DNA of 64,000 nucleotides from positions 558,001 to 622,000 of the forward strand of contig JABSSW010000018.1 of the NCBI GenBank assembly GCA_018902385.1, read 5' to 3'. Shown piece by piece: positions 60,881-64,000 of this stretch. Both the position numbers and the translations under genes were made by a program. The DNA comes from Physcia stellaris (taxonomy: Eukaryota; Ascomycota; Lecanoromycetes; Caliciales; Physciaceae). Under the pieces are notes generated by a model. It saw only the letters and a program-made list of their open reading frames with translations. It did no database searches and had not been told where the DNA came from. Every line of letters begins with the position of its first letter. Position 1 is the stretch's first letter.

Positions 60881-62115
60881 CTACTTCTCTTTTCAATTGT
60901 TTGCAGTGAAATCTGAGCTTCGATCAAAGGACAAACCGCCTGTTTGCATCTATCATGTGTATGTGACCTCTGTGGCCTTGACGTCGTCGAATGCGCGGGA
61001 TTCCGTAGCGGAGCTTAGCCCCCTCTCTGTTGGATAGTAGGAGGAGTAGATACTGATTCTCCGAAGCGGGAGTGATATCTCTATCAATGACCCAGCCTAG
61101 CTAGTAGTATGTGATGGGTTTTGGGTATATATATACCCGGACAGGAGAGAAGCTTCGGGTAAGGGAGTTAAGGGGGAGGGGATGTGAGGATGTATTGTGG
61201 CGAGCGCGGGGATCAGGGATTGATATGATACGATAGAGAGAGTATGGAGGCGATGAGGGGAGAGCAGAACGGGGTAGGAGAGGTGGAGAGATGGTTCTGT
61301 GGTTGATACTGGTATTAATGCTCGAGACTTTTTGAATTCTCCCGATCCAAGATAGCTCCGCGAGGATAGATGGTACGGGTTTCTTGAAAGGCCGCGATGC
61401 AATCCTCTACCTGTAGTACCTAGAGCAGCGCTGCAGAAATGGAGTAGGTAATATACTTGAGTGAAAATATGATACACTCGGTATCGCCAAGGTACGCCGT
61501 TTTGTGGAAGAGCAGTCCTTCGGAAGGTGGTAGATATCGTAACGCTGTTGTTTTCGGAGAATAGCTGCATCTGACCATTTTTATTCGAACTTGCCAAGCC
61601 CTTTCATCCGATAACTCCGGCCTGCAGCATCCACTCTCAAACGCTCGTAAATGAACGATTCAGCATCGTTTCACGATTTTACATGCTATGGTTTTTGATT
61701 TAGCTTGAATAGGCCTATTGAATGGATAGTGATGTAACGAGTTTCGATCTTCTACCTAGTAGAAGGGCCTTAGCGAGGTCGCTTGTCGGTAGGCTCGGTC
61801 ATTGTGCGACTTTCTGCCTCTGCTTACGCCGGCCTCGAGCTTGTGGAACCGCACGACACGACAGAACCAGAAGTTGCGACGAATAGAACACCGATCGGCG
61901 ACGGGCTGACGATATTCTGATGGGCCCATAGAGAGAGGCTCACCATGATTGGGGAGCTTTTCAGGAGGTGAGGTGCAGGTGCTGTGCCTGTCAGCATACA
62001 CTTGAACACTCCACTCTTCCAATATTTTCTCATCACTTGCATTCAGCTGTTCCGGAACATAGTGAACGTCGATGTTCAATCATTCCATATAAAGGATCTT
62101 TTCCGATTCTTCGTT
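60881..62115. other. Intergenic, about 1.2 kb
   Basis: No gene is supported. The 166-codon minus-strand frame at 61097-61597 opens with TTG, not ATG, and shows no family features. A TATATATA run lies near 61126. Confidence 0.5.
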
Positions 62116-62939
62116 ATGAGCTCGTATGTTATCCCCAGAAGCAGCGCAGCATGCTATTTTCCGAACGGAACCGCAAAAGATAACGGAACGGATCGCCCTT
62201 GTAATGCTTCGCCCGGCGTCCAGAGTATGTGCTGCAACCTGCGCAACTGCCGCAGTGACGGTCTTTGCATACCCTACGATAACGGGCACCTTTGGCGCGG
62301 TCCCTGCACCGACCCGACCTGGAAAGATCCTGCGTGTCTCCAGCTTTGTGTCGAGGGATTGAGTAAGTGAGATTCCACCGTGACAGCTGTCTCGCACAAG
62401 ATTGGCAAATGTAGGATAACTGATGTCGCCACCTAGGCCCCGATGGGTCGAGATGGGCCGATCTCGACGCACAAGTCACCACCTGCGCCGACGGAACCTT
62501 GTGCTGTGGGAACTACACCACCGCTCTTCCTTGTTGCGCGAATGGGAAAGGATACGTGATTCAGCAAGGAAGGGTGATTAAAGCCCAGGACGCAACGACG
62601 TCAAGGACCCAGTCCTCAGCACCTATCCCTCGGACTTCATCCATTTCTCCGAGTTCGACATCGGTAATCCCTACGCCTCCACCAGCATCCAAGCCTTCGG
62701 ATACCGGAGTCATTGTGGGTGGCGTTGTTGGCGGCGTGGCGGGAGTCGCGGCGCTCGGTCTCGCGTTTTGGTACTTCATGATCAGAAAGAGAGTCAAGCA
62801 GAGTGAACCATCGCAGTTCGACGAGCCAGATAAAGGGAGACAACAACAGGTTTGGCAAGAGCCTAAAGAGATACCTGCTGATATCATAAGGCGGGAGCTT
62901 GAAGCAACGCACACGCGGCAGGAGATTGGAGATCGGTAA
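62116..62939 (+). CDS. Cysteine-rich single-pass membrane protein
   Basis: 249 residues in exons 62116-62362 and 62437-62939, intron 74 bp with GTAAGT donor; the split Ser codon reads GL-S-PDG. The outer part has the fungal CYFPNGT... PCN... CCN... CRSDGLC... RGPCTD pattern, then TCADGTLCCGNYTTALPCCANGKG. A Ser/Thr/Pro stalk follows (62600-62690). One transmembrane helix, GVIVGGVVGGVAGVAALGLAFWYFMI, is followed by basic RKRVK and a polar cytosolic tail. Such proteins may act at the cell surface as sensors; unproven. The ATG at 62116 gives no clear signal peptide although one would be expected, so the true first exon may lie upstream. Confidence 0.8.
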
Positions 62940-64000
62940 AGTAGATGTACAGGAGCTGTTTACCTTTGGGAATGTCTCGCCAATGGTATCGATTTGGCGT
63001 TTGCCATGGCGTCGAACCCGCCCCACTGTGTCCTCTGTTCCTAACAAGAACAGCTGTGTTTCATGAGCCAGCAGCGTGTTCCCGCTTCATCGATAGCCAT
63101 GATCTCTACTCTCCTTGCTCTGATGATGTTTCACTTCCTATGACTACTCAATCGTAGGAAAACCTAGATGCTTCCAGTCTAGTGGCTAGACGAAGGAAAG
63201 AAATGGAAAGGATGGCTCTGGATGAAAAAAGTTCCAGCATCCGCATGGGGTGGACTCAGGCGAAGACCCAGTGCTTTCTTGGGGACGGGCAAAGAAAATT
63301 GTAGCCCTTTTGATACCAGATGCAAGATCTACGAATCGGGGTGGATCTAACATCTGGTCGTGCTGCCTCTTCGGTAATGTAGAAGGTGTATCTTACATTT
63401 TCTTCGTCGAGCTCAGAGGCTATACACAGGCCTTTTGGATATGAGGTCGGCGGCAGGCAATAGAGAAAGGGAAATCTCACGACCACGGCTTCACAGGTTG
63501 CAGTGTTTGTCGTACGAGTGTCCCGCTTCTTCTTCCCTTTTGCAGACCGGAACGAGGGGACCTGAAGTTGACCAGGGATGAGAGCGGGAGCCAATCAAAA
63601 AGAAGGATAGGCGAGACTTGGCTTCTAGTTTGGGCGCTCGGCGAAAGCTTATTTAATTTCTCGAGACTCGCGACGACTAGTGGTGGGAGATTGAGTGGGG
63701 CTGTTTTCGTCTCATCTCAACTTCCTCCCAGGCGTTGCACTCCGACCGCGAGCGCAGAGAAAATGAATTGGTATCGTTCAGTTGAGCATTGAGAATGCAC
63801 TCTGTGAACAGTCGACAGCAGGAGAGATAAGCAGTCGGGCATGGTCGGTAATTATCCGGATACTAGAACTACCAATGAGTCAGCCTCGTCCCATTTCGCT
63901 AAGACGCCAAATCTCATTTCAGCCTCCACCGCTCATGCATCCATGGTTAGTGTGAATGCGCTTTTCCATATTAGGCACAACATCGTGTCTGGCGTGCCTG
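62940..64000. other. Intergenic to right edge
   Basis: No supported gene. Short frames such as 63256-63594 (-) and 63568-63792 (+) lack family features. Confidence 0.5.

Noticed and set aside
61097-61597. 166-codon minus-strand frame
   Set aside because: Opens with TTG, has no family features and lies in a TATA-rich non-coding stretch.
1-64000. tRNA genes, transposons and LTR-type elements
   Set aside because: I looked for T-arm motifs, transposase or reverse-transcriptase motifs and paired terminal repeats by eye and found none convincing; a profile search could still reveal short ones.

Overview
This window is nuclear DNA from a filamentous ascomycete (Pezizomycotina). The evidence is many short introns (about 49 to 131 bp) with GTANGT-type donors and CTAAC-like branch points, tightly packed genes on both strands, a multimodular peptide synthetase, fungal-type secreted proteins and F-box genes. 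I cannot fix the class from sequence alone; Dothideomycetes or Leotiomycetes are guesses.

Layout. 2-20528: the 3' part (about 6,800 residues) of a giant non-ribosomal peptide synthetase that runs off the left edge: (E)-CAT-CATE-CAT-CATE-CT-CT*, where T* has lost the phosphopantetheine serine. 22.0-24.0 kb: a secreted fungal protein. 25.8-26.2 kb: a small Q/P/Y-rich protein with a cysteine-rich tail. 26.7-30.5 kb: a divergent pair, a sugar-porter-type MFS transporter and a microsomal-type epoxide hydrolase. 31-43 kb: a faster-evolving stretch with three F-box or F-box-like genes, a decayed cytochrome P450, a small secreted conserved hypothetical and a disrupted locus. 43.3-57 kb: a conserved block with folylpolyglutamate synthase, a Rab5/Ypt5 GTPase divergent from a Sac1 phosphoinositide phosphatase, nicotinate phosphoribosyltransferase, and a complete nitric oxide synthase with its own reductase half. 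57-64 kb: mostly non-coding, with a tiny serine-rich gene behind a 550-nt ATG-free leader, local repeats, and a cysteine-rich single-pass membrane protein.

Themes. (1) The NRPS has a visible internal logic: condensation domains after E domains are one type, those inside module pairs another, and the C-A-T-C-A-T-E block appears twice. (2) At least four genes and one gene relic carry one-base or two-base frame breaks located in or beside short homopolymer runs, while the surrounding protein is well conserved. This looks more like sequence error than parallel decay, so coding calls across these points are read through. (3) Several lineage-specific genes switch from C-ending to G-ending codons from 5' to 3'. 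(4) The nitric oxide synthase is the most unusual enzyme found. No RNA gene, CRISPR array or recognisable transposon was found by eye.
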